A stretch of 64,000 bases of DNA from Huaxiibacter chinensis (GTDB lineage: Bacteria; Pseudomonadota; Gammaproteobacteria; Enterobacterales; Enterobacteriaceae). Below, in pieces: positions 52,095 to 60,972 of the stretch (positions are counted from its first letter, which is position 1; each line of letters opens with the position of its first letter). Location of the stretch: assembly GCF_022171985.1 (NCBI RefSeq), contig NZ_JAJVHF010000005.1, positions 186,001 through 250,000 on the forward strand, in the 5' to 3' direction. A program made the position numbers and the translations under genes. The notes beneath the pieces were generated by a model that saw nothing but the letters and a program-made list of their open reading frames with translations, had not been told where the DNA came from and made no database searches.

Positions 52095-52640
52095 ATGGTT
52101 ACAGGCCAGTCTTTCAGAAATGGCGTAACTATGGCAACCATCACCACTCCCCGTCTTCACCTGACCCCGTTTGAGCATTCCGACTGGCCCTTCTTCCGTT
52201 CCTTACGCGAAGATCGGTCCATCATGCGCTATATGGCGTCGATTGCGCCCGAAAAAGAGACCCGACGTCTGTTTGCCGCGCGCCTGACGGCGCCGCATGT
52301 TTTCGTGATCCGTTTGCATGATAACCCTCTGCCGCTGGGGGATATTGGTTTGCAAATCAGTGCTGAGCATCGCGACGAAGCGGACATTGGTTATACGGTT
52401 GTGCCTGCGGCACAGGGAAAAGGGATCGCCAGCGAAGCGTTACGTGCGGTGTGCGAGTACGCCTTCAACCAGACGGGCGTGAAGGCGATTAACGCCTGGG
52501 TGCTGGCGGATAACGCCGGGTCGGTAAGGGTGCTTGAGAAAGCCGGGTTTGTGCGCACGCAGGTGCTTGAGAAGGCGTACGAGATTGACGGCGTGAGGTA
52601 TGACGACTGGGCGTATCGACTGGAGTGTGGTGCGGCCTGA
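52095..52640 (+). CDS. GNAT-family N-acetyltransferase
   Basis: Protein of 181 residues of the RimJ/RimL-like acetyltransferase type. It has TPRLHLTPFEHSDWPFF at the start, the acetyl-CoA-binding VVPAAQGKGIASEALRAV, and AWVLADNAGSVRVLEKAGF. The first ATG (52095) has AAGGG 7 bases upstream; a second ATG at 52131 (MATITTPRLHL) fits the domain start better but has a weak ribosome site. The substrate is unknown. It is downstream of yfcH by 21 bp and ends where the 44-bp repeat array begins. E. coli K-12 has yfcI (rpnB) in this position. Confidence 0.88.
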   Translation: MVTGQSFRNGVTMATITTPRLHLTPFEHSDWPFFRSLREDRSIMRYMASIAPEKETRRLFAARLTAPHVFVIRLHDNPLPLGDIGLQISAEHRDEADIGYTVVPAAQGKGIASEALRAVCEYAFNQTGVKAINAWVLADNAGSVRVLEKAGFVRTQVLEKAYEIDGVRYDDWAYRLECGAA

Positions 52641-52945
52641 TGCCCTCACCCCGGCCCTCTCCCACGGGGAGAGGGGGAAATTACACTGCTTCGCTCCATA
52701 CGCTTCCACGGGAAGAGGGAGAAATTACTCTGTCTCGCTCCACAAGCTCCCACGGGGAGAGGGAGAAATTGCACTGCCTCGCTCCACACGCTCCCACGGG
52801 GAGAGGGGGAAATTACACTGCCTCGCTCCACACACTTCCACGGGGAGAGGGGGAAATTACACTGCCTCGCTACACACGCTCCCACGGGGAGAGGGGGAAA
52901 TTACACTGCCTCGCTCAACACGTTCCTGCCGGGAACGGGAGAAAA
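52641..52945. repeat. Tandem array of about seven 44-bp palindromic units
   Basis: The core CACGGGGAGAG (or a one-base variant) recurs at a strict 44-bp step: the A of CACG is at 52664, 52708, 52752, 52796, 52840 and 52884, and a seventh, degraded copy is near 52928. Each unit has a hairpin (CTCCC-ACG-GGGAG) followed by GGGAAATTACACTGCCTCG-like sequence. The first unit is preceded by the full REP-like head also found at 15762. It fills the whole gap between the GNAT gene and hisP, which converge on it, so it may end transcription from both sides. No protein is supported, because 44 is not a multiple of three. Confidence 0.9.
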
Positions 52946-52956
52946 GCAGGGGCTGA

Positions 52957-53730
52957 CTAGTTCTGGGAGCCTTTCAGGAATTGCTGCAAGCGCGGGCTTT
53001 GCGGGTTACCGAGCACGTCGTCGGGGTGGCCCTGCTCTTCGATTTTACCCTGATGAAGGAAAATAACGTGGTTGGAAACGTTGCGCGCAAAACTCATTTC
53101 ATGCGTGACGACGACCATCGTTTTCCCCTCTTCGGCCAGTTTTTGCATAATGCGCAGCACTTCACCGACCAGTTCAGGATCCAGCGCGGAAGTGGGTTCA
53201 TCGAACAGTAAGACCTCAGGCTCCATTGCCAGCGCCCGTGCAATGGAGACACGCTGCTGTTGGCCGCCCGATAAATGCACCGGGTACTTTATCTGCTGCC
53301 GCTCGTCGATCCCCACCTTCGCCAGATACTTCTCTGCACGCGCCCGGGCCTCTTGCTTGCTTAATCCCAACACCTGAATGGGTGCTTCCATGACGTTCTC
53401 AATCACCGTCATATGGCTCCAGAGGTTGAAGTGCTGGAAGACCATGGTCAGGCGCGTACGCAACAGGCGCAGCTGATTTTTGTCCCCCACCTTGAGCTGA
53501 CCGTCTTTATCGCGCAGCAGCGTAATATTTTGCCCGCTGACAATAATCGACCCTTCGCTGGGTTTTTCGAGGAAATTGATGCAGCGCAGAAAGGTACTTT
53601 TCCCCGAGCCGGATGAGCCGATAATGCTGATGACATCGCCTGCGTTAGCCTGTAGCGATACCCCTTTCAGCACTTCATGTTCGCCGTAGCGTTTGTGCAG
53701 ATCAATAACGTTTAGTTTGTTCTCAGCCAT
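52957..53730 (-). CDS. hisP: Histidine/basic amino acid ABC transporter ATPase HisP
   Basis: ABC ATPase of 257 residues, nearly identical in layout to the classical HisP. Walker A is [15 protein letters not shown], the Q-loop lies in MVFQHFNLW, the signature is [16 protein letters not shown], Walker B is [12 protein letters not shown], and the switch histidine is in [10 protein letters not shown]. It drives import through HisQM of ligands delivered by HisJ or ArgT. It is the last gene of hisJQMP, 8 bp after hisM. Confidence 0.97.
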   Translation of the reverse strand: MAENKLNVIDLHKRYGEHEVLKGVSLQANAGDVISIIGSSGSGKSTFLRCINFLEKPSEGSIIVSGQNITLLRDKDGQLKVGDKNQLRLLRTRLTMVFQHFNLWSHMTVIENVMEAPIQVLGLSKQEARARAEKYLAKVGIDERQQIKYPVHLSGGQQQRVSIARALAMEPEVLLFDEPTSALDPELVGEVLRIMQKLAEEGKTMVVVTHEMSFARNVSNHVIFLHQGKIEEQGHPDDVLGNPQSPRLQQFLKGSQN

Positions 53731-53738
53731 CTTAATTC

Positions 53739-54455
53739 TCAGTGCGTCGAAGAAGGTTTGATATGCTGCAGCCAGCGTTTTTCCGCTTTACGGAACAGGC
53801 TAATCAGGACATACGAAATAAGTAAATAAAGCACCGCCGCCAGACCGAATGCGGTAAAGGGCTGGTAGGTTGCCGAGTTGATATCTCGCGCAATCTTCAG
53901 TAAATCCGGCACCGTGGCGGTGAACGCCAGCGCGGTGGAGTGCAGCATCAAAATGACTTCGTTACTGTAGGCGGGCAGCGCAATGCGCAGCGCCGACGGT
54001 AAAATAATGCAGCGATAGAGTTTCACCGATGAAAAGCCATACGCGCGCGCCGCTTCTATTTCACCATAGGGCACAGAGCGAATCGCCCCGGCAAAGATCT
54101 CCGTCGTATAGGCACAGGTGTTCAGGGTCAGTGCCAGCACGGTACAGTTCAGACCGCTGCGGAAGAAGGCATTGAGCATCTCGGTGCCTTTCACAATCTC
54201 CAGCGTATACATCCCGGAATAAAATACCAGGAGCTGCACGTAGAGCGGTGTTCCGCGAAACACATACGTAAACAGCCAAATCGGGAAGCGGATAAATTTG
54301 TTATTCGACACGCGTCCGATGGCGAGGAAAATCGCCAGCACGCCCCCCATCACAACGGATGAGATCAGCAGCCACAGCGTAATGGCAACGCCGGTAAAGC
54401 GATAGCCATCGGTCCAGAGCAGCGATTTCCAGTATTCCTGAATAATCTCAATCAC
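53739..54455 (-). CDS. hisM: Histidine ABC transporter permease HisM, GTG start
   Basis: Membrane subunit of 238 residues with five helices. The EAA loop that docks on HisP is in [20 protein letters not shown], followed by [12 protein letters not shown]. The start is GTG (54453-54455), overlapping the hisQ stop as GTGA. It pairs with HisQ in the inner membrane. Confidence 0.96.
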   Translation of the reverse strand: MIEIIQEYWKSLLWTDGYRFTGVAITLWLLISSVVMGGVLAIFLAIGRVSNNKFIRFPIWLFTYVFRGTPLYVQLLVFYSGMYTLEIVKGTEMLNAFFRSGLNCTVLALTLNTCAYTTEIFAGAIRSVPYGEIEAARAYGFSSVKLYRCIILPSALRIALPAYSNEVILMLHSTALAFTATVPDLLKIARDINSATYQPFTAFGLAAVLYLLISYVLISLFRKAEKRWLQHIKPSSTH

Positions 54456-55138
54456 AGGTCAGCCCTCTTCACACCCACGGAGTAGCGACGTTCGAGCAGA
54501 AGCAGCACACCATTGGAGACTGTCGTAAAGACCAGATAGATAACGCCGCACACTACGGCAAAATAGAAGGGTTCCCAGGTGCTTTTACCCGCCAGCTGCG
54601 TGGCTTTCACCACGTCTTCCAGGCCCAGCAACGAAACCAGCGCGGTGGCTTTCAGGATAACCTGCCAGTTGTTGCCAATGCCGGGAAGCGCATAGCGCAT
54701 CATCGCCGGGAACATAATGCGACGGAAGGTTTGCGACGCGGTAAAACCAAAGGCGGTGGCGGCTTCAATGTGCCCGCGGGGGACAGCCATATACGCGCCA
54801 CGGAAGGTTTCCGTAAAATAGGCACCGTAAATAAAGCCCAGCGTAATGATACCCGCGACCATAGGGTCGATGTCGATTTGCGACATGCCGATGGCATCCG
54901 TCACGCCATTCAGCGCGATTTGCAGGCCATAGAAGATCAGCAACATCAAAACCAGATCGGGCACGCCGCGAATCAACGTCGTGTAAGCTTCAAACACCAG
55001 CGCCAGAATGCGGTTGCTTGAGAGTTTGGCCCCCGCCCCCGCCAGGCCTATCAGCACCGCCAGCACCACGGAGCTGAGAGCCAGCTCAAGGGTGACCAAC
55101 GCGCCCTGTAAAATAACGCCAGAAAATCCGTACAGCAT
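54452..55138 (-). CDS. hisQ: Histidine ABC transporter permease HisQ
   Basis: Membrane subunit of 228 residues with five helices. The EAA loop is VPRGHIEAATAFGFTASQTF, then IMFPAMMRYALPG. It overlaps hisM by 4 bp and follows hisJ after an 88-bp gap that contains a perfect hairpin. Confidence 0.96.
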   Translation of the reverse strand: MLYGFSGVILQGALVTLELALSSVVLAVLIGLAGAGAKLSSNRILALVFEAYTTLIRGVPDLVLMLLIFYGLQIALNGVTDAIGMSQIDIDPMVAGIITLGFIYGAYFTETFRGAYMAVPRGHIEAATAFGFTASQTFRRIMFPAMMRYALPGIGNNWQVILKATALVSLLGLEDVVKATQLAGKSTWEPFYFAVVCGVIYLVFTTVSNGVLLLLERRYSVGVKRADL

Positions 55139-55182
55139 ACCGCCTGCCCTGTCGTGTCGTGAGTCGTGATTCCGTGTCTTTT

Positions 55183-55203
55183 CCCCTCCTTATTCAGGAG
55201 GGG
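55183..55203 (-). other. hisJ-hisQ intercistronic hairpin
   Basis: Perfect 8-bp arms CCCCTCCT / AGGAGGGG with a 5-base loop between hisJ and hisQ. In Salmonella a REP element occupies this gap and contributes to higher hisJ than hisQMP expression; this hairpin may do the same. Confidence 0.65.
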
Positions 55204-55226
55204 CCGCACGTTATTGAGCGGAGCGC

Positions 55227-56009
55227 TTAGCCGCCATAAACATCAAAGTCGAAGTATTTCTTCGCCAGTTTTTCGTAGGTGCCGTCAGCACGCATTTCAG
55301 CAAAGGCTTTATTCAGCGCTTCACGCAGTTCGTTATCTTCTTTACGCAGGCCCATGCCGGTACCCACGCCGAAGAGCTTCTCGTCTTTAATTGACGGGCC
55401 GCCAAATTTGTAATCTTTCCCCACAGGCTGTTTCAGGAAGCCTTCGCTGGCTGCAACTTCATCCTGGAAAGCGGCGTCGATACGCCCTGCCGTCAGGTCC
55501 GCATAGATATTTTCCTGACCCTGGTAGGAGACAATTTCAATCCCTTTTGGCGCCCAGTGTTCGTTACCGTAAGTTTCCTGTGTCGTGCCTTGCAGCACGC
55601 CGACACGCTTGCCTTTCAGAGACGCGATCGTTGGCTGAATATCAGAAGAGTTCGCCACCACCAGACGAGAATCGGCGGCGTAGAGTTTGTCGGTAAACGC
55701 GATCTCCTGCTGACGCTTTTCAGTGATCGAGAGTGAAGACATGATCACGTCGATCTTTTTGGCTTTCAGCGAGGGGATCAGCGCATCCAGCGGGTTCTCA
55801 ACGTAGGTACATTGCGTTTTGATACGCTTGCAGAGCTCATTCGCTAAATCGATATCAAAACCGACCAGTTCACCCTTCGCATTCTTCGATTCAAAGGGGG
55901 CATAAGTCGGATCGGTACCAATGCGGACTTTTTGCGGAAGGGCGGCGAAAGCTGCGGTAGCACTGGAAAAGGCCAGTACCAGAGAAAGGGACAACACCAG
56001 TTTTTTCAT
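55227..56009 (-). CDS. hisJ: Histidine-binding periplasmic protein HisJ
   Basis: Receptor of 260 residues from ATG 56007-56009. The signal peptide is residues 1-22 ([22 protein letters not shown]). The mature start [20 protein letters not shown] and [13 protein letters not shown] are typical, with the disulfide cysteines in CKRIKTQC. Further family motifs are [19 protein letters not shown] and [14 protein letters not shown]. It feeds HisQMP. The start four codons upstream is rejected, since it precedes the signal peptide without a better ribosome site. A sigma-54-type promoter lies upstream. Confidence 0.96.
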   Translation of the reverse strand: MKKLVLSLSLVLAFSSATAAFAALPQKVRIGTDPTYAPFESKNAKGELVGFDIDLANELCKRIKTQCTYVENPLDALIPSLKAKKIDVIMSSLSITEKRQQEIAFTDKLYAADSRLVVANSSDIQPTIASLKGKRVGVLQGTTQETYGNEHWAPKGIEIVSYQGQENIYADLTAGRIDAAFQDEVAASEGFLKQPVGKDYKFGGPSIKDEKLFGVGTGMGLRKEDNELREALNKAFAEMRADGTYEKLAKKYFDFDVYGG

Positions 56010-56056
56010 ATTTATCCTCAACAGACTGTCTTTAACGGGATTTTACGACGACGGAG

Positions 56057-56072
56057 TGCCATTAATGTGCCA
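56057..56072 (-). promoter_or_regulatory. Sigma-54 promoter of hisJQMP
   Basis: On the minus strand TGGCACATTAATGGCA (56072-56057) matches the sigma-54 consensus TGGCACRNNNNTTGCW except at one core base, with the invariant GG and GC 12 bp apart. Transcription would begin near 56045, about 36 bases before hisJ. This fits nitrogen control of histidine uptake. No clear NtrC site was seen. Confidence 0.7.
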
Positions 56073-56156
56073 TTAATTCCCTCAGCAAGGCAAAGTTTTA
56101 TGCCTGTTGAGCGCAATATTTTGCATTACAAATGCTTAAGTATGCACTGAGCGATC

Positions 56157-56178
56157 CAAAAGAGTGCAGCGTCTGCAC
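56157..56178 (-). terminator. argT terminator
   Basis: Minus-strand hairpin GTGCAG-ACG-CTGCAC (56178-56164) followed by TCTTTT. It lies about 70 bp after the argT stop and before the hisJ promoter, so argT and hisJQMP can be separate transcripts. Confidence 0.75.
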
Positions 56179-56247
56179 CCTTTTGGGTCAAAGAGCTCCA
56201 GGCGGTGGCCTGCGAAATCGCAACGATTCCCTGCAAGCCAGCGTGGA

Positions 56248-57030
56248 TTAATCACCGTAGACGTTAAAGTCGAAGTATTTTTTCGCCAGTTTGTCGTAGG
56301 TCCCGTCTTTACGCAGTTCGGTAAAAGCTTTATCAAATGCCGCTTTCAGCTCGGTATCATCTTTACGCAGACCAATACCGGTACCGTCGCCAAAGTACTT
56401 TTTATCTTTCACGGACGGGCCAGCAAACGCGTACTCTTTACCCGCAGGTTGTTTCAGGAAGCCTTCGCTCGCGGCAACTTCATCCTGGAACGCGGCGTCA
56501 AGGCGACCAGCCGAGAGATCCGAATAGATTAAATCCTGATTCTGATAAGCGACCACGTCCACGCCCTTCTCACGCCAGTTTGCGTTGGCATAGCCTTCCT
56601 GGGTTGACCCCTGAAGCACGCCCACATGCTTGCCTTTCAGCGAGTCGATGGTGGGCTGAATCGGAGAGCCTTTCGCGGCAATCAGGCGGGAGTCGGCAGC
56701 ATAGAGCTTCTCAGAGAAGGCAATCTCCTGCTGACGTTTTTCGGTAATAGAGAGGGAGGAAATAATCGCGTCGATCTTCTTGGCTTTCAGCGAGGGAATA
56801 AGCGCGTCAAAATCGCTGCCCACCCAGGTGCATTTCACCGACATACGTTTGCACATCTCATTGCCCAGATCGATATCAAACCCAACAAAATCGCCTTTCG
56901 CATCTTTGGAAGAGAATGGCGCGTAAGTAGCGTCAGTTCCGATACGTACTGTCTGAGGCAGTGCTGCATAGCTGCTCGCCGCCGCACTTAACCCCACCAG
57001 CAAAGACAGAGCAAGAACCGTCTTCTTCAT
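56248..57030 (-). CDS. argT: Lysine/arginine/ornithine-binding protein ArgT
   Basis: Periplasmic receptor of 260 residues, a close paralogue of HisJ (tandem duplication). The signal peptide is [22 protein letters not shown]. It shares [33 protein letters not shown] and [16 protein letters not shown] with HisJ. It uses the same HisQMP membrane complex for lysine, arginine and ornithine. A sigma-54 promoter precedes it. Confidence 0.96.
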   Translation of the reverse strand: MKKTVLALSLLVGLSAAASSYAALPQTVRIGTDATYAPFSSKDAKGDFVGFDIDLGNEMCKRMSVKCTWVGSDFDALIPSLKAKKIDAIISSLSITEKRQQEIAFSEKLYAADSRLIAAKGSPIQPTIDSLKGKHVGVLQGSTQEGYANANWREKGVDVVAYQNQDLIYSDLSAGRLDAAFQDEVAASEGFLKQPAGKEYAFAGPSVKDKKYFGDGTGIGLRKDDTELKAAFDKAFTELRKDGTYDKLAKKYFDFNVYGD

Positions 57031-57097
57031 ACATTTACCCTCAAGTACCGTGATTTTATTATGTATTGTGTTGTGTGTTGTATAGCAGGGCTTCTCT

Positions 57098-57113
57098 TGC
57101 AGGTCTTATGCCA
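57098..57113 (-). promoter_or_regulatory. Sigma-54 promoter of argT
   Basis: On the minus strand TGGCATAAGACCTGCA (57113-57098) has the invariant GG and GC of sigma-54 promoters at the right 12-bp distance. Expected start near 57086, about 56 bases before the ATG. Salmonella argT is known to be nitrogen-controlled through NtrC and sigma-54, which agrees. Confidence 0.75.
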
Positions 57114-57268
57114 CTTTACCGTCCATGAATAAATTTGACGTTAAATATGTTAATAAAACGTTGCGATATTGCCTTAATGGTGAAAGATAGCAGGTCTGAC
57201 GGACGAACCGCAGCGGGAAAAAGGGAAAATACGAATTAAATGTCGAGGATATGATCGCTGTTGCAGAT

Positions 57269-57287
57269 TTGCCCTGAAACAGGGCAA
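57269..57287 (-). terminator. Hairpin after ubiX, possible terminator
   Basis: Perfect 8-bp arms TTGCCCTG / CAGGGCAA with a 3-base loop, 34 bp after the ubiX stop. No T-run follows, so any termination is probably incomplete. The rest of the 290-bp argT-ubiX gap holds the argT promoter. Confidence 0.5.
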
Positions 57288-57320
57288 CCTGGCATTTCAT
57301 GCACTCAGATTGAGCACGTT

Positions 57321-57890
57321 TCAGGCACCCTGCCAGCGAGTAAAGAGATCGTCCGGCAGGGTGATATCAAACTGATCGAGCACGCGGTTCACCGTCTGGT
57401 TAATCACATCGTCCAGCGTTTGTGGACGGTGATAGAAGGCCGGCACCGGCGGCATGATGACAGCGCCCAGCTCTGAAGCCTGCGTCATCAGGCGCAGATG
57501 ACCAAGGTGCAGCGGCGTTTCACGCACGCACAGCACCAGCGGACGCCGTTCTTTTAACACCACATCCGCCGCGCGGGTCACCAGCGTGTCGGTATAGCTG
57601 TTGACGATGCCAGAGAGCGTTTTTATCGAGCAAGGCAGGATAACCATGCCGGCCGTCTTAAACGAGCCAGAAGAGATGCTGGCAGCGATATCCCGGGCGT
57701 CGTGAACCACATCGGCCAGTGACTGGACATCACGCAGGGAAAAATCGGTTTCGAGGGAGAGGGTCTGCCGTGCGGCCTGGCTCATCACCAGATGCGTTTC
57801 CACTTCTGCTACGTCGCGCAGCACCTGCAACAGGCGCACGCCATAAATTGCGCCGCTGGCACCGCTGATGCCTACTATGAGTCGTTTCAT
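57321..57890 (-). CDS. ubiX: Flavin prenyltransferase UbiX
   Basis: Enzyme of 189 residues from ATG 57888-57890, the E. coli length. It prenylates FMN to make the cofactor for UbiD decarboxylase in ubiquinone synthesis. The flavin-binding N-terminus is LIVGISGASGAIYGVRLLQV. Other conserved elements are SSGSFKTAGMVILPCSIKTL, ERRPLVLCVRETPLH and MPPVPAFYHRPQ. It follows purF by 88 bp and is probably in the cvpA-purF-ubiX transcript. Confidence 0.96.
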   Translation of the reverse strand: MKRLIVGISGASGAIYGVRLLQVLRDVAEVETHLVMSQAARQTLSLETDFSLRDVQSLADVVHDARDIAASISSGSFKTAGMVILPCSIKTLSGIVNSYTDTLVTRAADVVLKERRPLVLCVRETPLHLGHLRLMTQASELGAVIMPPVPAFYHRPQTLDDVINQTVNRVLDQFDITLPDDLFTRWQGA

Positions 57891-57978
57891 GAATTCGCCC
57901 TTTCGTGTTTCAGGGCAGACTGTGCAGGATTTTACGGGGAGTTGCAAGTGAGGGCCAGCGCCCTCACCTGCCAGACAA

Positions 57979-59496
57979 TCAGCCTTCGTTATGCATTTCG
58001 AGGCTTTCAAGATCGTTTTGCATCTGAATCGCTTTTACATCGTCATTGCGCAGCGAGTCGAGATAGTCCAGATATTGTTGATCAACATCTTTGGTCACGT
58101 AGATCCCGTTAAAGACGGAACATTCAAACTGCTGAATATCCGGATTTTCAGCGCGTACCGCTTCAATCAGATCGTCGAGATCCTGGAAAATCAGACCATC
58201 GGCGCCGATAATCTGGCGGATCTCATCCACTTCACGACCATGCGCAATCAGCTCGTTGGCGGTAGGCATGTCGATACCATAGACGTTAGGGAAACGAATT
58301 TCAGGCGCGGCGGACGCCAGATAGACTTTCTTCGCCCCTGCTTCGCGTGCCATCTCGATAATCTGCTCAGAGGTGGTGCCGCGCACGATAGAGTCATCTA
58401 CCAGCAACACGTTCTTATCACGGAATTCAGCGCGGTTCGCGTTCAGTTTACGGCGTACCGATTTACGACGCAGCTGCTGCCCCGGCATGATAAAGGTGCG
58501 GCCCACGTAGCGGTTTTTCACGAAGCCCTGGCGGTATGGCTTATCCAGAATACGCGCAATTTCCAGTGCAATATCGCAGGACGTTTCCGGAATAGGGATC
58601 ACCACGTCGATATCCAGGTCATCCCACTCGCGAGCGATCTTCTCACCGAGTTTGGTCCCCATAGTGACGCGAGCGCTGTACACGGAAATTTTATCGATGA
58701 AAGAGTCCGGACGTGCGAAGTAAACGTATTCAAACAGGCACGGGTTGGAGACCGGATTATCCGCACACTGACGGGTAAATAACTGGCCTTTTTCAGCGAT
58801 GTAGACCGCTTCACCAGGCGCCACGTCGCGCAGGAATTCAAAGCCCAGCGTATCCAGCGCAACGCTCTCAGAGGCCACCATATATTCGGTGCGGCCATCG
58901 CCGAGATCGCGTTTACCCAGAACCAGCGGGCGAATACCGTTAGGATCGCGGAAGGCAACCATACCGTGCCCGATAATCATTGCAACACAAGCGTACGCCC
59001 CGCGGATCTGGCGGTTCGTGGCCGCGACCGCAGCAAAGATGTTATCCGCTTCCAGCGGATAATGACGGAAATTATCCAGCTCGCTGGCGAAGATATTGAG
59101 CAGGATTTCTGAATCAGAGGTGGTGTTAATGTGACGACGTTTCTCTTCGAACAGTTTTTTACGCAACTCATGCGCGTTGGTCAGATTGCCATTGTGGGCA
59201 AGCGTGATGCCATACGGAGAGTTAACGTAAAACGGCTGAGCTTCGGAGGCGCTGGAACTGCCAGCGGTAGGATAACGAACGTGACCAATACCCATGTTAC
59301 CTTGCAGGCGCTGCATATGGCGGGCTTCAAACACGTCGTTTACCAGGCCGTTCGCCTTACGTAAACGGAAGCAGTTGTTTGCATCAATGGTAATGATACC
59401 CGCAGCATCCTGGCCACGGTGCTGAAGCACCGATAACGCGTCATAAATAGACTGGTTTACCGGCATGAAACCGGCGATCCCGACAATACCGCACAT
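57979..59496 (-). CDS. purF: Amidophosphoribosyltransferase PurF
   Basis: Enzyme of 505 residues, first committed step of purine synthesis. The N-terminal glutamine-amidotransferase domain starts [10 protein letters not shown], with catalytic C2 becoming the N-terminus after methionine removal. The phosphoribosyltransferase domain has the PRPP loop [18 protein letters not shown]. It lies 36 bp after cvpA and is controlled by the PurR box upstream of cvpA. Confidence 0.97.
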   Translation of the reverse strand: MCGIVGIAGFMPVNQSIYDALSVLQHRGQDAAGIITIDANNCFRLRKANGLVNDVFEARHMQRLQGNMGIGHVRYPTAGSSSASEAQPFYVNSPYGITLAHNGNLTNAHELRKKLFEEKRRHINTTSDSEILLNIFASELDNFRHYPLEADNIFAAVAATNRQIRGAYACVAMIIGHGMVAFRDPNGIRPLVLGKRDLGDGRTEYMVASESVALDTLGFEFLRDVAPGEAVYIAEKGQLFTRQCADNPVSNPCLFEYVYFARPDSFIDKISVYSARVTMGTKLGEKIAREWDDLDIDVVIPIPETSCDIALEIARILDKPYRQGFVKNRYVGRTFIMPGQQLRRKSVRRKLNANRAEFRDKNVLLVDDSIVRGTTSEQIIEMAREAGAKKVYLASAAPEIRFPNVYGIDMPTANELIAHGREVDEIRQIIGADGLIFQDLDDLIEAVRAENPDIQQFECSVFNGIYVTKDVDQQYLDYLDSLRNDDVKAIQMQNDLESLEMHNEG

Positions 59497-59532
59497 TCGT
59501 CTTTTCCTCGTTAAGCCACATCTCAGAGCGCA

Positions 59533-60021
59533 TTACGCCCTGGGCAAGAAACTCGACGAGCTTTGCAGATAGTCAAAGAACCATCTGATGATAAAGCTGA
59601 ACTGTGGAATCAGCTGCGATTTCTGCCAGTCTTCACTTTTGGAGAACCCGGTAAAGGTATCCAGGAAGAACAGTATGGCGGCCACAATCAGCGCCCCTCG
59701 CAACGCCCCGAAACAGATCCCGAGCACCCTGTCCGTTCCTGACAGACCGGTTTTCTCGACCAGCTGACCTATCACATAGTTGACGATAGCGCCGACAATC
59801 AGCGTCGCGATAAACAGCACCGCGATGGCGATTCCATTTCGGACCAGTTCATCTTCAAAGCCCGTGAACCAGACAGACAGGTAAGTGTAGTAATGACTGG
59901 CGACAAAGAAAGCACAACCCCATGTCACCAGCGATAACGCTTCACGTACAAAGCCACGGATCAGGCTAACCAGACAGGAAAAACCTATCACCGCAATGAT
60001 GGCGTAATCAATCCAGACCAT
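59533..60021 (-). CDS. cvpA: CvpA, membrane protein of the purF operon
   Basis: Inner-membrane protein of 162 residues from ATG 60019-60021 (MVWIDYAIIAVIGFSCLVSL), the E. coli length. It has four hydrophobic helices. E. coli CvpA is needed for colicin V production and helps tolerate envelope stress such as bile; its biochemical role is not clear. It is first in cvpA-purF-ubiX. The in-frame upstream extension would cover the promoter and PurR box and is not used. Confidence 0.95.
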   Translation of the reverse strand: MVWIDYAIIAVIGFSCLVSLIRGFVREALSLVTWGCAFFVASHYYTYLSVWFTGFEDELVRNGIAIAVLFIATLIVGAIVNYVIGQLVEKTGLSGTDRVLGICFGALRGALIVAAILFFLDTFTGFSKSEDWQKSQLIPQFSFIIRWFFDYLQSSSSFLPRA

Positions 60022-60064
60022 ATATGTCCCACGATTTAACGCCCTGTCATCCAGTTCGGGGCGA

Positions 60065-60093
60065 ATTCTAACAGAAAAAGAAAACGTTTGCGT
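60065..60093 (-). promoter_or_regulatory. cvpA-purF promoter with PurR box
   Basis: ACGCAAACGTTTTCTT (60093-60078, minus strand) matches the PurR operator consensus ANGCAANCGNTTNCNT at every defined base. A TAGAAT -10 lies at 60070-60065, so the operator covers the -35/spacer region, as in E. coli. Purine excess would repress cvpA, purF and ubiX. Confidence 0.92.
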
Positions 60094-60115
60094 AGGGATT
60101 TCCTTCCCTCGCGTA

Positions 60116-60148
60116 AATAAAAAAGGCGCTGAAAAAATGATCAACGCC
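60116..60148 (-). terminator. dedD terminator
   Basis: Minus-strand stem GGCGTTGA / TCAGCGCC (60148-60125), 8 bp with one G-U pair and a T-rich loop, followed by a T-run. It separates the accD-folC-dedD transcript from the cvpA promoter. Confidence 0.8.
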
Positions 60149-60273
60149 GATGGCTTATGCGCCTCTTTGGGCGGATGCCTTCCCCTTCATACTGCTGCTT
60201 TCCCTTCGGGTAGCACGCCTGAATCGCTGCGCTACCCTGGCGGGAAAAGGACAGGATAAGGAAAAATTACGCG

Positions 60274-60972
60274 TCAGTTCGCGCTGTAGTTCATCACCAC
60301 GCCGCTTAACCCGGAGATCTGCTTCAGTTCGCCAAGCGAGCCTTTAAGCTTATCTTTAGACGCGTCCGGACCCACCAGGATACGGGTGATTTTACCCTGT
60401 ACAGGGGTCGTTGGTGAAGTATAAGCACGGTACCCTGCGCTACGCAGTTTGCTGACCACCTCGTTAACTTTGTCCGCGTTTTTAAGCGCCCCCAACTGCA
60501 CCACGTACGCTTTGCCGGTCGGGGCGGGTTTCTCTTCCTGGACCGGTTTTTCCGGCGGCGTTTCCGCTGCTGCAGCCAGTTGCTCAGCGGCTTTGTCACG
60601 CGGAGGTTTAGGCTGAGGCTTTTCGGCCGGTTTTACTTTTTCGACGGGCTTAGGTTGTACGGCAGGTTCAGGAATCGGATCCAGATCGGCGTTGTTTGCC
60701 GCCAGCCGTGAAGCGTCCAGCGACGGCGCCGCCGCGTCTCCGGCACGCACTTCTTCTGCAGCCCCTTCAGGCGGCTGTGCAGGCAGGGCCTGCGTTGCCG
60801 CAGGAAGCATATCGGGCTCATCACGATCGCCAGGTTTAGGCACCAGCGGAATCGCTGCGAACTCGTCCTGATAATGTTTTTTCTGCCCGTCGAGCAGGCC
60901 CGGAAGAATGATCACTCCCAGTGCAACCAGCACAATTGTGCCCGCTAAACGGTTCTGAAACTTACTCGCCAC
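60274..60972 (-). CDS. dedD: DedD, SPOR-domain cell-division protein
   Basis: Protein of 232 residues. A single N-terminal membrane helix (LAGTIVLVALGVIILPGLL) is followed by a long proline- and lysine-rich periplasmic linker (PKPVEKVKPAEKPQPKPP). The C-terminal SPOR domain (about 155-232, KAYVVQLGALKNADKVNEVV) binds denuded peptidoglycan at the septum. The linker is longer than in E. coli, which accounts for the extra length. It overlaps folC by 11 bp. Confidence 0.95.
   Translation of the reverse strand: MASKFQNRLAGTIVLVALGVIILPGLLDGQKKHYQDEFAAIPLVPKPGDRDEPDMLPAATQALPAQPPEGAAEEVRAGDAAAPSLDASRLAANNADLDPIPEPAVQPKPVEKVKPAEKPQPKPPRDKAAEQLAAAAETPPEKPVQEEKPAPTGKAYVVQLGALKNADKVNEVVSKLRSAGYRAYTSPTTPVQGKITRILVGPDASKDKLKGSLGELKQISGLSGVVMNYSAN

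Noticed and set aside
52641-52945. CRISPR array
   Set aside because: Repeats are contiguous with no unique spacers, the 44-bp unit is itself conserved throughout, and no cas genes are nearby.
52600-52956. Open frames with repeated peptide blocks (SHGERGKLHCLAP type) across the 44-bp array on both strands
   Set aside because: The period is not a multiple of three, so each copy is read in a different frame; several frames are open only because the unit lacks stop codons. No ribosome site or protein homology.
57299-57318. NtrC enhancer site near the ubiX stop, upstream of argT
   Set aside because: The GCAC/GAGCAC elements are not in the inverted arrangement needed for an NtrC dyad.
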